Source of the DNA: Archangium violaceum
GTDB lineage: Bacteria; Myxococcota; Myxococcia; Myxococcales; Myxococcaceae
Length of the DNA stretch: 64,000 nucleotides
Direction of reading: 5' to 3'
Assembly: GCF_016859125.1 (NCBI RefSeq)
Contig: NZ_CP069338.1
Location: forward strand, 7,069,501-7,133,500
Position 1 is the stretch's first letter. Every line of letters begins with the position of its first letter. Below the pieces are notes generated by a model. The model did not search any database. It was not told the DNA's origin and was given only the letters and a program-made list of their open reading frames with translations. Positions 21,113 to 29,437 of this stretch are shown here, in pieces. The translations under genes and the position numbers were made by a program.

Positions 21113-22507
21113 TCAGCGCTGGGGCCAGGACAGGATGATGCGTGCGCCGCCCAGGGGCGCATCCGCTACACGGGCGCTTCCCTGGTGCGCCTGCATGATG
21201 CGGTGGACGATGGCCAGCCCCAGTCCGTGACCACCCGTCTTGCGGTTGCGGCTGTCATCCAGGCGGGTGAAGGGCAGGAAGATGCGTTCCCTGTCTCGAG
21301 GCGGGATGCCGGGGCCATCATCGTCGACGAGCACGGAATAGCTCGAGTCGTTCCTCTCCAACTGGACCCGTATCTCCGCGCGGGCGTGACGTTGGGCGTT
21401 GCGGATGAGGTTGCTGATGGCCCGGCGCAGGTAGCGGGGTGAGCCCTGGCACTCCATCGGACTATCGGCGACGAGCTGGATTCGGAGGTGGGGCGCGAAC
21501 AGCGCGAGCTGCTGGATCAGCTCCGTCACCAGGGCCACCAGCTCGATGGACTCCCACTCCAGGGGGGGCGCGTCCCGGTGCAGGCGGGTGTAGGTGAGGA
21601 GCTCTTCCACCAGGGCATCGAGCTCCTCCACGTCCTTGCCCATGTCAGCCAGCTGAGACCCCCACTCGCTCTGGCCTCGCGCATGCCGGGCCATGTCGAG
21701 AGCGAAGTGCAGCCGGGCGATGGGGGTGCGCAGCTCGTGGGAGATGGCCTGCAGACTGGCCTGCTGCTCCTGGGTCATGCGGTGGATCCGCTCCGCCATG
21801 TCATTGAACGTGCGGGCCAGATGTCCGATGGGCTCCGGCGCTCGGGTGTCGGCCCGGGCCCCGAGCTCTCCGCGACCGAAGGCGTTCGTGGTGGCGGCCA
21901 GCCGTGTGACGTGGCGGTAGAGGGGGAAGGTGAGCACGAGCACCGCCAGGCCCAGGACCAGCAACAGGATGGCCAGCTCCTGCGCGAGGAACTCCAGCAC
22001 CAGCTCCCGAGGGGGACCGAACAGCACCTCCTGGACCAGCACGAGCTCCGAGTCCGGCAGGGGCAGGAGCAGGTCCACCCGCTCGCCGGTGAGCCCGGGC
22101 GGTCTCATCCAGGCCGTGGGTTGGCCCGAGAGCAGGCGCTCCCGGGTGCGCTTCGGGAGCTCCTGGGCGAACACCTCGGCCTTCGACCGCAGCGAGATGG
22201 GGTGGCTGAAGTGGGTCCGCCATTCGTCGACGATGGCCGCCCAGCGCTCGCGAGGCTGGGAGCGGAGCTGATTCTCGAGGAGCCAGTGCAGGCCCTGGTT
22301 GAGTTGCTCGAACTCCCGGGCGGAGTCCTCGGCCTGTTGCTCGGCCTGTGCTTCGTCCGGCCCCTTCGAGGTCAACCGCTGGGTGGCCATGATGCCCATC
22401 ACGGCGGCGGCCAGCACGAGCGCCACGATGATCCCGATGTACATGCGCGCGAACAGGCTGCTCATGAGATGGAACGGGCGGCGGAACGAGCGGGCAGGAG
22501 GACTCAT
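21113..22507 (-). CDS. Sensor histidine kinase, RstB-like
   Basis: 464-residue membrane kinase. Helices at about residues 22-44 and 177-196 enclose a periplasmic sensor region, followed by HAMP. The H-box is ISHELRTPIARLHF (His257), then the N-box NLIRNAQRHA, G1 DDDGPGIPP and G2 TGGHGLGLAIVH. The H-box spacing, LVEELLTYTRL and FLPFTRLDDSRNRKTGGHG resemble E. coli RstB. It starts at ATG 22507, 15 bp after the response regulator stop, so the two form one operon. The stimulus is unknown; proximity to pbpC and the macroglobulin suggests envelope sensing. Confidence 0.9.
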   Translation of the reverse strand: MSPPARSFRRPFHLMSSLFARMYIGIIVALVLAAAVMGIMATQRLTSKGPDEAQAEQQAEDSAREFEQLNQGLHWLLENQLRSQPRERWAAIVDEWRTHFSHPISLRSKAEVFAQELPKRTRERLLSGQPTAWMRPPGLTGERVDLLLPLPDSELVLVQEVLFGPPRELVLEFLAQELAILLLVLGLAVLVLTFPLYRHVTRLAATTNAFGRGELGARADTRAPEPIGHLARTFNDMAERIHRMTQEQQASLQAISHELRTPIARLHFALDMARHARGQSEWGSQLADMGKDVEELDALVEELLTYTRLHRDAPPLEWESIELVALVTELIQQLALFAPHLRIQLVADSPMECQGSPRYLRRAISNLIRNAQRHARAEIRVQLERNDSSYSVLVDDDGPGIPPRDRERIFLPFTRLDDSRNRKTGGHGLGLAIVHRIMQAHQGSARVADAPLGGARIILSWPQR

Positions 22508-22522
22508 GGTGACGGCGGCGCC

Positions 22523-23251
22523 TCAGCTCCTGGCGAAGAGGTAGCCCCGGCCTCGCACGGTCTTGATGAGCTGATGCGGTGGCTGATCATCTCCCAGCTT
22601 CCTGCGCAGTTTGGAAATGCGCATGTCGATGGAGCGGTCCAGGCCGTCGTGCTCGATTCCGCGCAGCTCCGAGAGGATGTCGTCGCGGGTGAGGATGGCG
22701 GGAGCGCGGCTGGCCAGGAGCCACAGCAGATCGAACTCCGCATCGGTCAGCACGATCGGTTCCCCGGCGCGGCTCACCGTGCGGCGGTCGCCATCGATGC
22801 GCAGTTCCTGGGTGGCGATCACCTTGCCCTCGCCGAGGGAAGGTTCGGACACCTTCGGGATTCCGCGGCTCGCCCGCCGCAGCAGTGCACGCAGGCGGGA
22901 GAGCAGGACGTGCGGGCGCACGGGCTTGGTCAGGTAGTCGTCCGCGCCGGTGTCCAGGGCGACGACCTCGTTGATGTCCTCATCCTGGGCGGTGAGCATG
23001 AGGATCCAACCGGGATACGTCGGCCGCACCCGCCGGCAGACCTCGATGCCATCCATTCCTGGCAGCAGGATGTCCAGGATGACGCAATCGGGCGGCTCGT
23101 TCCGGATGGCGTTGATCGCCTCCTGGCCGTCTCCTACCCGGCTGACCTCGAAGCCCTGACTCCGCAGGAACGTCTGGACCAGACTGGCCAGGCGTTCATC
23201 ATCCTCGACGAGCAGTATGCGCGGGGTCGGTTCCACGGGGGCGGAAGGCAC
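22523..23251 (-). CDS. OmpR/RstA-like response regulator
   Basis: 242-residue DNA-binding regulator. The receiver domain has acidic residues EDD near 17-19, phospho-acceptor Asp60 in CVILDILLPGMDG and Lys in LTKPVRPH. The winged-helix output domain carries ELRGIEHDGLDRSIDMRISK and TVRGRGYLFARS, close to RstA. It leads the two-gene operon with the kinase and is divergent from pbpC, with 84 bp between starts. It may therefore also control pbpC, which is inference. Confidence 0.9.
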   Translation of the reverse strand: MPSAPVEPTPRILLVEDDERLASLVQTFLRSQGFEVSRVGDGQEAINAIRNEPPDCVILDILLPGMDGIEVCRRVRPTYPGWILMLTAQDEDINEVVALDTGADDYLTKPVRPHVLLSRLRALLRRASRGIPKVSEPSLGEGKVIATQELRIDGDRRTVSRAGEPIVLTDAEFDLLWLLASRAPAILTRDDILSELRGIEHDGLDRSIDMRISKLRRKLGDDQPPHQLIKTVRGRGYLFARS

Positions 23252-23335
23252 GGTCCCATCATACCGGGCAGGATGGCTCCGCGAGCGTTCCCCGTTCGGC
23301 GGAGCTGGTAAGGTCTGGCCGGAAACCGGATTCCC

Positions 23336-25705
23336 ATGCCGTCACTTCTTCTCTCCAGGAAGAGGCTCCTCCAGGGCGCCCTCGTCCTTCTGGGCCTCAC
23401 GCTCGTCGCTCTCGCCGCGGTCTGGTGGGTGCCCCTGCCCGAGCGACTCTCGCAGTCACACTCGGTTGTCGTGGAGTACCGGGACGGTTCGCCGGCGCAT
23501 GTCTTCCTGGCGCCGGACGAGCGGTGGCGGGTGCCCACGGTGGTGGAGGAGGTGGATCCGGCCTACGTCCAGGCGCTGCTGGCGTTGGAGGACAAGCGCT
23601 TCTTCTGGCACCCGGGCGTGGACCCCCTCGCGGTGGTTCGCGCGGCGGTGACGAACGTGCTGCGAGGCCGGCGGGTGTCCGGGGCGTCCACGCTGACCAT
23701 GCAGCTGGTGCGGGTGCTGGAGCCCCGGCCGCGTACCCTCACGTCCAAGGTCATCGAGTCCCTACGAGCCGTGCAGCTGGAGGTGCGGCTGTCCAAGAAG
23801 GAGATCCTCGCGGCCTACCTGCAGTTCGTTCCCTACGGGCGGAACGTGGAAGGGGTGGAGGCGGCGTCACTGGCGTACTTCGGGCACCGGGCGACGCACC
23901 TGAGTCCGGCGGAGATGGCGACGCTGCTGGCGGTGCCGCAGAACCCCAACCGGCGCTACCCCTCGCCGCAGAACGCGGCGCGGCTGAAGCTGGCGCGGGA
24001 CGAGGTGGCGCAGCGGCTCTTCGACGAGCAGGCTCTGCGGCTCGGGCCACGGGGGGCGCGGGTGTCACCGGAGGCGGCGCTGGCGGAGGTGCGTGCCACG
24101 GCGGTGCCCTCCCAACTCACGCCCTTTCCTCGTGAAGCGCCGCACGCGGCGGTGTGGCTGCGCGCCCAACGGCCCGGACGGGGGAGGCTGCGCACGACGT
24201 TGGAGGCGGGCTCTCAACGACTGGTGGAGCGGATGATGCGGGAGGCCGCGCCGGAGCTGGGCGCGAAGGGCATCCACAACGGGGCGGCGGTGGTTGTGGA
24301 CCGCGAGCGCGCGGAGGTGATCGCGCTGGTGGGTAACTTCGACTTCTTCGACACCGCGCATGGCGGGCAGATTCCGGGGTTCGCGACGACGCGCTCGCCG
24401 GGCTCGGCGCTCAAGCCGCTCATCCATGCACTGGCCATCGATCAGGGAATCGCCGGGCCGGAGCAGCTGGTGCCGGACATCCCCACCTTCTACGGCACCT
24501 ACGCGCCGCGCAACTTCGACGGACGCTTCCAGGGGCTGGTGCGGCTGGAGGACGCGCTCTCCCAGTCGCTCAACCTGCCCTTCGTGAAGTTGTTGCAGCG
24601 GCTCGGGGTGGAGCGCTTCCTGGGGGCGTTGCGGCTGGCGGGCGTCACGAGCCTGCACCCGGATCCGGGCCATTACGGGCTGTCCGCGTCGGTAGGAGGC
24701 ATCGAGCTCACGCCGCTGGAATTGGCGGGGGTCTATCTGGCCATCGCCGAGGACGGCCACGCCCGCCCGCTGAAGCTGCTGGACGAAGGGCGGCCCGAGG
24801 CGGGCGCCCAGACGATCTTCTCTCCCGGAGCGGCGTGGCTCACCCGGCGCGCGCTGTCGCTGAGGGATCGGCCGGACTTCCCGGCGCGTCGCAGGCTGAC
24901 GGGCCTGCCCCCCCGGGTGCACTGGAAGACGGGCACGAGCTTCGGTCACCGGGACGCGTGGGCGGCGGGCTCGGGGCCCCGGCACACCGCGGTGGTGTGG
25001 GTGGGCAACTTCGACAACACCCCCAGCGTGCACCTCGTGGGCGCGGAGGCGGCGGGGCCGCTCCTCTTCGACATCCTGGAGGGACTGGGGCCCCGGGGTC
25101 GGCTCGAGGACGTGGACGCGGTGGTGCCCTCGGAGCTCACCCAGGTGGAGGTATGCGCCTATTCGGGCTACCTGCCGACGGACGCCTGTACCCAGCGGCG
25201 CTTCGTTTTCGCGAAGCGCAGCCACGTGCCCACCGAGACCTGCCCGTACCACCAGCGGGTGGAGGTGGACGTGAAGACGGGGCTGGCGGTGACCCCCTCG
25301 TGCCGGGCCGGGCGACAGACGGAGTCGCGCGTGTACCTCTCCTGGCCGGCGAGCATCCGGCGCTGGCTCGCCGAGCAACACCGCCTGCTGCCCCAGCCTC
25401 CCGCTCCCGCGCCTGGCTGCGAGCCCGGGGGTGTACAGCGGGCTCCGGAGATCCTCTCGCCCGGACAGGGGCAGGTGGCGCTCCTCATCCCGGGCGTCCC
25501 GGCGGACCAACAGGAGGTCCCACTGGAGGCCGAGGCCGAAGGGGACCGGGAGCTGACGTGGTTCGTGGATGGGGTCTTCCTGGCCTCGGCGCGAGCGGAC
25601 GAGCGGGTGTGGTGGGCGCCCTCGGTGGGTACCCATGAGATCCTCGTCTCGGACGACCGGGGGCTCAGCGCTCGCAGGACATTGGAGGTCCGCGAGCGCC
25701 GGTGA
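23336..25705 (+). CDS. pbpC: Penicillin-binding protein 1C
   Basis: 789-residue bifunctional peptidoglycan synthase with one N-terminal membrane helix. The glycosyltransferase part has catalytic Glu85 in ALEDKRFFWHPG, then STLTMQLVRVLEPRPRT and KEILAAYLQFVPYGRN. The transpeptidase part has SALK (Ser357, Lys360), SLN (411-413) and KTGTS (531-535). The C-terminal ~100 residues match the PBP1C-specific BiPBP_C domain (Ig-like, ITIRG-free GTHEILVSDDRG tail). PBP1C classically accompanies periplasmic alpha-2-macroglobulin, whose gene lies 4 kb upstream. Start ATG 23336 is the first in frame. Confidence 0.94.
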   Translation: MPSLLLSRKRLLQGALVLLGLTLVALAAVWWVPLPERLSQSHSVVVEYRDGSPAHVFLAPDERWRVPTVVEEVDPAYVQALLALEDKRFFWHPGVDPLAVVRAAVTNVLRGRRVSGASTLTMQLVRVLEPRPRTLTSKVIESLRAVQLEVRLSKKEILAAYLQFVPYGRNVEGVEAASLAYFGHRATHLSPAEMATLLAVPQNPNRRYPSPQNAARLKLARDEVAQRLFDEQALRLGPRGARVSPEAALAEVRATAVPSQLTPFPREAPHAAVWLRAQRPGRGRLRTTLEAGSQRLVERMMREAAPELGAKGIHNGAAVVVDRERAEVIALVGNFDFFDTAHGGQIPGFATTRSPGSALKPLIHALAIDQGIAGPEQLVPDIPTFYGTYAPRNFDGRFQGLVRLEDALSQSLNLPFVKLLQRLGVERFLGALRLAGVTSLHPDPGHYGLSASVGGIELTPLELAGVYLAIAEDGHARPLKLLDEGRPEAGAQTIFSPGAAWLTRRALSLRDRPDFPARRRLTGLPPRVHWKTGTSFGHRDAWAAGSGPRHTAVVWVGNFDNTPSVHLVGAEAAGPLLFDILEGLGPRGRLEDVDAVVPSELTQVEVCAYSGYLPTDACTQRRFVFAKRSHVPTETCPYHQRVEVDVKTGLAVTPSCRAGRQTESRVYLSWPASIRRWLAEQHRLLPQPPAPAPGCEPGGVQRAPEILSPGQGQVALLIPGVPADQQEVPLEAEAEGDRELTWFVDGVFLASARADERVWWAPSVGTHEILVSDDRGLSARRTLEVRERR

Positions 25706-25726
25706 GGAGCCTGGGGGTGAAGGGGT

Positions 25727-26245
25727 TCAGCGATGCGAGGTGCGCTGGCGCTCGGGAGCCGCAAGGCCGGACGCCCGTGGCGCCTCGTCCCGCGACTGCT
25801 CCGGCTCCTCCCTCAGCTCCACGTAGTAGCCGTCCTTGTAGTCGGTGGCCCAGAACAGGGTGGCGAAGACGGGGAACACGAGCAGCCCGCCGATGATGCC
25901 GCCCGCGGTGCGCGCTCCGTTCCACTGGTCTCGCCGGATGGTGACGTACTCGGACCTGTAGCCCTCCAGCTCGAGGACGAAGCTCTCGGTGTGATTGACG
26001 GTGGCTGAATCGCTGTACTCGTACGGCGTCCTGCCGAGGACCTCGCCGGAGCGGGACTTGATCGTGGCACCGCTGGGCTCGGAGCGAATCACCGTCGTGC
26101 TCACGCAGCCGGTGGAGATGACGACGAGGAGGAGGGAGGAGGGCGGACATCGAGCGACGCATGGGAGGTTCCTTCCTGCGAATGGGAGTCGCGCCGCCTC
26201 TTTGCCGCCTCCTTGCCGTACGCCGGATCTAGTCCTTTGGCGCAC
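25727..26245 (-). CDS. Lipoprotein with PEGA-like domain; N-terminus probably frameshifted
   Basis: The mature part is clear: SSLLLVVISTGC is a lipobox, then TTVIRSEPSGATIKSRSGEV and LGRTPYEYSD resemble a PEGA surface domain, followed by one membrane-like stretch (GGIIGGLLVFPVFATLFWAT). However, the uninterrupted frame starts at ATG 26245 with a poor signal peptide. An ATG at 26162 behind GGAAGGAACC gives MRRSMSALL in another frame, which would be a good signal start. A one-base change within the CTCCTCCCTCCTCCTC run (near 26128-26145) would join them. This is a real mutation or a sequencing error. Confidence 0.6.
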   Translation of the reverse strand: MRQRTRSGVRQGGGKEAARLPFAGRNLPCVARCPPSSLLLVVISTGCVSTTVIRSEPSGATIKSRSGEVLGRTPYEYSDSATVNHTESFVLELEGYRSEYVTIRRDQWNGARTAGGIIGGLLVFPVFATLFWATDYKDGYYVELREEPEQSRDEAPRASGLAAPERQRTSHR

Positions 26246-26400
26246 TTGCGCGCTCTCTCCATCCAGCGCCTCGCATCCGGAGTCCCGTTCGATGGACCTG
26301 GCGTTCCATCCCTCCCCTGGCTGTCTGGTTCCCTCGTCTCCTGTTCCTCTTCTTTGCCGTGCTTACCCTCGCTGCGGAGCATCGATCCGGGGGTCGTTCG

Positions 26401-26661
26401 ATGAGGCACAGTCGGTTCCATTCCTTCGCCGCGTTGGCGGGCTCGCTGGTGACAACGGCAGCGTTCGCCTGCCCGGATTGCACCACCGCTCAGGTGGTGA
26501 GGGCCTCGGTGCTGGGCGAGGACTTCTGGAGCCTGCTGGTGACGATGACCGTGCCGTTCCTTCTCATCGGCTCCCTCAGCGCGCTGCTGTATCGGGTGGG
26601 GCTGCCGCCACGCGACGCGGTCGCCGCACGAGACAGGAACGAGCCAGGAGCCGAAACGTGA
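26401..26661 (+). CDS. Small exported/membrane protein with CPDC motif
   Basis: 86-residue protein. A hydrophobic signal (FHSFAALAGSLVTTAAFACP) leads into CPDCTTAQVVRASVLGEDFW. A membrane helix follows (SLLVTMTVPFLLIGSLSALL), with a short charged tail. The CxxC motif just after the signal could bind metal or be redox-active. Start is ATG 26401. Its stop overlaps a GTG (GTGA) that could start the next gene, so the two are probably coupled. Confidence 0.6.
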   Translation: MRHSRFHSFAALAGSLVTTAAFACPDCTTAQVVRASVLGEDFWSLLVTMTVPFLLIGSLSALLYRVGLPPRDAVAARDRNEPGAET

Positions 26662-26681
26662 CCGCGGCGGAGGGGAAGACC

Positions 26682-27215
26682 ATGGCGGAGACTCCACGGC
26701 ATCAGGGAGCGATCATCTCGGCGGGGGTGCTGATCGGTACGGGCCTGGGCGGCTTCGTCGACGGCATCCTGCTGCACCAATTGCTCCAGTGGCACAACAT
26801 GCTTTCGTCCCGGTTGCCACCCACGGACCTGGTCTCGATGAAGATCAACATGGTCTGGGACGGCCTCTTCCACGCCTTCACCTGGCTCATGACGGTGATT
26901 GGCATTGGTCTTCTGTGGCGCGCGGGGCAGCGCCCCGAGGTGCCCTGGTCGACTCGCACCTTCGTCGGCTCCCTCTCCATCGGATGGGGGGTCTTCAACC
27001 TGGTGGAAGGGCTCATCGACCACCATCTGCTCGGCATCCACCATGTCCACCCCGGCGCGGGGCAGCTCGCCTGGGACGTGGGCTTCCTCCTCCTCGGCGT
27101 CCTGTTGGTGGTCGTGGGTTGGTTGCTGGTGCGGGCGGGTCGCGAGGACACCCGGCCCCGGGGCGTGGCGGTTCCCTCCGTTCCTCACAAACCACTGGTC
27201 CCACGGCGGGCCTAG
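26682..27215 (+). CDS. DUF2243 family four-helix membrane protein
   Basis: 177-residue inner-membrane protein of unknown function. Four hydrophobic helices are visible (AIISAGVLIGTGLGGFVDGI; MTVIGIGLLWRAG; FVGSLSIGWGVFNLVEGL; VGFLLLGVLLVVVGWLLVRA). Conserved His residues sit at helix ends (LLHQLLQWHNM, DHHLLGIHHVHPG), typical of DUF2243 and suggestive of metal or haem binding. ATG 26682 has GGAGGGGAA upstream. An in-frame GTG at 26658 overlapping the previous stop is an alternative start. Confidence 0.82.
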   Translation: MAETPRHQGAIISAGVLIGTGLGGFVDGILLHQLLQWHNMLSSRLPPTDLVSMKINMVWDGLFHAFTWLMTVIGIGLLWRAGQRPEVPWSTRTFVGSLSIGWGVFNLVEGLIDHHLLGIHHVHPGAGQLAWDVGFLLLGVLLVVVGWLLVRAGREDTRPRGVAVPSVPHKPLVPRRA

Positions 27216-27228
27216 AGAAGGGAACGGT

Positions 27229-27409
27229 ATGGCGAAGCGGGTCGTGATCGCGGGCGGAGGGCTGGCGGGGTTGACGTGCGCGAAGTACCTCGTGGACGAG
27301 GGCTTCTCGGTGACGCTCCTCCTTCTTCGGCAGTCAGGAGGGCGCCGTCCGGGGCGGCAAGGCCTGCGCGGAGGCGGTGCTGCAATCGGTTTCCGGAGCG
27401 CCACGCTGA
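27229..27409 (+). pseudogene. Deletion relic of an FAD-dependent oxidoreductase
   Basis: From ATG 27229 the product begins MAKRVVIAGGGLAGLTCAKY and LVDEGFSVTLL, the dinucleotide-binding start of a FAD oxidoreductase of the carotenoid-desaturase/amine-oxidase type. About 30 codons in, a different frame takes over: FGSQEGAVRGGKACAEAVLQ, then SVSGAPR and a stop at 27407-27409. That is the C-terminal signature of the same family. Several hundred central codons are missing. The gene was evidently reduced to its two ends by one internal deletion, and the product cannot be functional. Confidence 0.75.
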
Positions 27410-27482
27410 GCCGCCGCGCGTGAGGGCTTCCTCTCTCCGTCGCGACCTCCGGCAGCACCTGTAGGGACTCTCTTCGACTGGC

Positions 27483-29297
27483 TCAGCGCACCTCCCAGGC
27501 TCCATCCCCGGCGCGCTCGTAGTGCTTCCCGGCTGGGAGCGTCCCGTAGAAGAGGACGTCCTTCATTCCCACCACCGACTGGCCATCGAAGACGCCGATC
27601 TCCCCATCAGGCGTGAAGGTGAGGCCCAGCTCGGAGGCGGTGAAGCGCACGCGCTCGCCCGGCCTCAGTGTGCGCTCCGAGAGCACGACCCCCTGGGGTG
27701 GGCCATACGTTGGCGTCTGCGCGGGTGGCTCCGCCGGTATCTCGGGACTCAGCAGCGCGGGGATGCTCCGCCGCAGGTTCGTGGTCAGCACCATCCCGCC
27801 GAGTGCCACGGGCGCGTCACCGCGGTTGCCCAGCTCCACCCAACCCTCACGGGCATCCAGTGCCTCCAGTACCAGCCCGGGCCTGCTCGTGCGGTAGCGC
27901 TCCAGTTCCTTCAGGACGAACGCGCGCCGCAGGCGGACGAAGTCCCTCATCCAGGCGCGGCCCGCCTGGAACTTCGCGAGGTCCATGTACGGGTCATCGG
28001 CCATGTGCGGGGCCAGGAGCGCGTGCAGCTCGTCGATGTGGGCTCCCAACACCTCGAGGGTGAAGAGCTCGTTCATGGCCTTGTCGATCCGGGCCACCAG
28101 CCGGGCGCGCAGCTCCGGGTTCATCACCACGCGGGTCCCCAGGTTGGAGAAGACGGGCAGGTAGCCCGGGTGGACCGTCTTCCGGTTCTCGTATCGGTTG
28201 GCCACCACCCCGTCCGTCAGGGTGAAGGGGAAGAGCGGGTGCTTGTAGAGGGGCTCCGGATTCTCGACGAGCGGTATCTCGTGCCACCAGCGCGCGTCCA
28301 CGTTGTTGAGATCCCACGCCACGTACACCCAGCGGTCCGTCACCTCGTCGTGGATGAAGTAGCTCTCCGAGTCCTCGATGTAGTTGTTGGCCATGAGCGC
28401 GTCCATCACCATGGAGCGCAGGTAGGCCTCCAATTCCAGGTGCCGGGCGAGCGCGTCGGGCAGCTCCGGCTCGGGCGTGCGGTTGATGATGTACAGCACC
28501 TCGTCGAGCGCGTCGTCGTGGGGCGTCTTCTCGTTCGTCTTCTGCTGCCAGTCGCCCTGGTAGGGCACCTTCCAGGTGCGCAGCTTGAGCTCGGTATCCT
28601 TCCACCCGGCGCGGTAGATGGTGGCGTCCCGGTCCGCGAAGTCGTGGGCGCGCAGGAAGGACTTGTTGACCTGCTCGATGTCCAGGAAGACACCCTCGTA
28701 GTGGCCGTTGATTCTCAGCCGCACGTATTTCGCGCGGGGTGCCGGTACGCGCATGGCCGCCAGCAGATCATAGGCGAGCTTCTCCGCCAGCATCGACGCG
28801 TCCTGGTACTCGGCGACGAGGTTGAGCGAGGTGCGTCCCTCGAAGCGCACGCCGTCCTCGAAGCTCACGTTCCAGCTCTTCTTGGGGAAGTCTCGGGCCG
28901 AGGCCCCGCGCAGGCGCACCTTCACCGGATGGTTCACGCCATTGTGGCGGAAGACGGCGTCCTGCTCCGGCGTGTACTTATCGGCGAGGAACTTCTCCAG
29001 CACCCCCGGAGGCAGGATCAGCTCGTACTCCTGCAGGGACTCCTGCACCGGGGGCAGGACGAAGGTCCGCTGCTCCTCGGGCTCCAGGGGAGGAGGGTCG
29101 GGCTGCTGGGGAGGTTGTTGCGTGGGGGGCTCGGGCCGCGGTGGTTGCTCCGTCGTGGGAGCTGGCTCGGGCGGGGTGACGTCTTCGTCCGAGATGGGGG
29201 TCTGCCCATCGTTCACCTTGGACGGAGCCGTGCCCTGGGATTCGCAGGCGAACGACAAGGCAACACAGAGGGTGCAGATCAAACGCGCGATTCTCAT
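27483..29297 (-). CDS. CotH-kinase-like lipoprotein with lamin-tail-like end
   Basis: 604-residue lipoprotein; the signal ends in ALSFAC. A Pro/Glu/Gln-rich linker leads to a CotH domain, an atypical protein-kinase fold known from spore coats: KVRLRGASARDFPKKSWNVS, YVRLRINGHYEGVFLDIEQV and WVYVAWDLNNVDARWW. The C-terminal ~120 residues (LVLEALDAREGWVELGNRGD) look like a lamin-tail domain, common in secreted myxobacterial proteins. ATG 29297 is the only start placed directly before a signal peptide. Its substrate is unknown. It lies 140 bp behind the phospholipase-D-like gene, in the same direction. Confidence 0.82.
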   Translation of the reverse strand: MRIARLICTLCVALSFACESQGTAPSKVNDGQTPISDEDVTPPEPAPTTEQPPRPEPPTQQPPQQPDPPPLEPEEQRTFVLPPVQESLQEYELILPPGVLEKFLADKYTPEQDAVFRHNGVNHPVKVRLRGASARDFPKKSWNVSFEDGVRFEGRTSLNLVAEYQDASMLAEKLAYDLLAAMRVPAPRAKYVRLRINGHYEGVFLDIEQVNKSFLRAHDFADRDATIYRAGWKDTELKLRTWKVPYQGDWQQKTNEKTPHDDALDEVLYIINRTPEPELPDALARHLELEAYLRSMVMDALMANNYIEDSESYFIHDEVTDRWVYVAWDLNNVDARWWHEIPLVENPEPLYKHPLFPFTLTDGVVANRYENRKTVHPGYLPVFSNLGTRVVMNPELRARLVARIDKAMNELFTLEVLGAHIDELHALLAPHMADDPYMDLAKFQAGRAWMRDFVRLRRAFVLKELERYRTSRPGLVLEALDAREGWVELGNRGDAPVALGGMVLTTNLRRSIPALLSPEIPAEPPAQTPTYGPPQGVVLSERTLRPGERVRFTASELGLTFTPDGEIGVFDGQSVVGMKDVLFYGTLPAGKHYERAGDGAWEVR

Positions 29298-29437
29298 CGC
29301 GCTTCGTCCGAGCAAGGCGGATGCCTGACCCACCTGGGCCGCTCCGTTCACTGCCCGATGGTACGGGCCCGCCCGGTGGGAAGAGGACTCTCCTGGGAGG
29401 GGCTGCCGGTGTCCGGCCTGGGCGTCGCGGTACCCGC

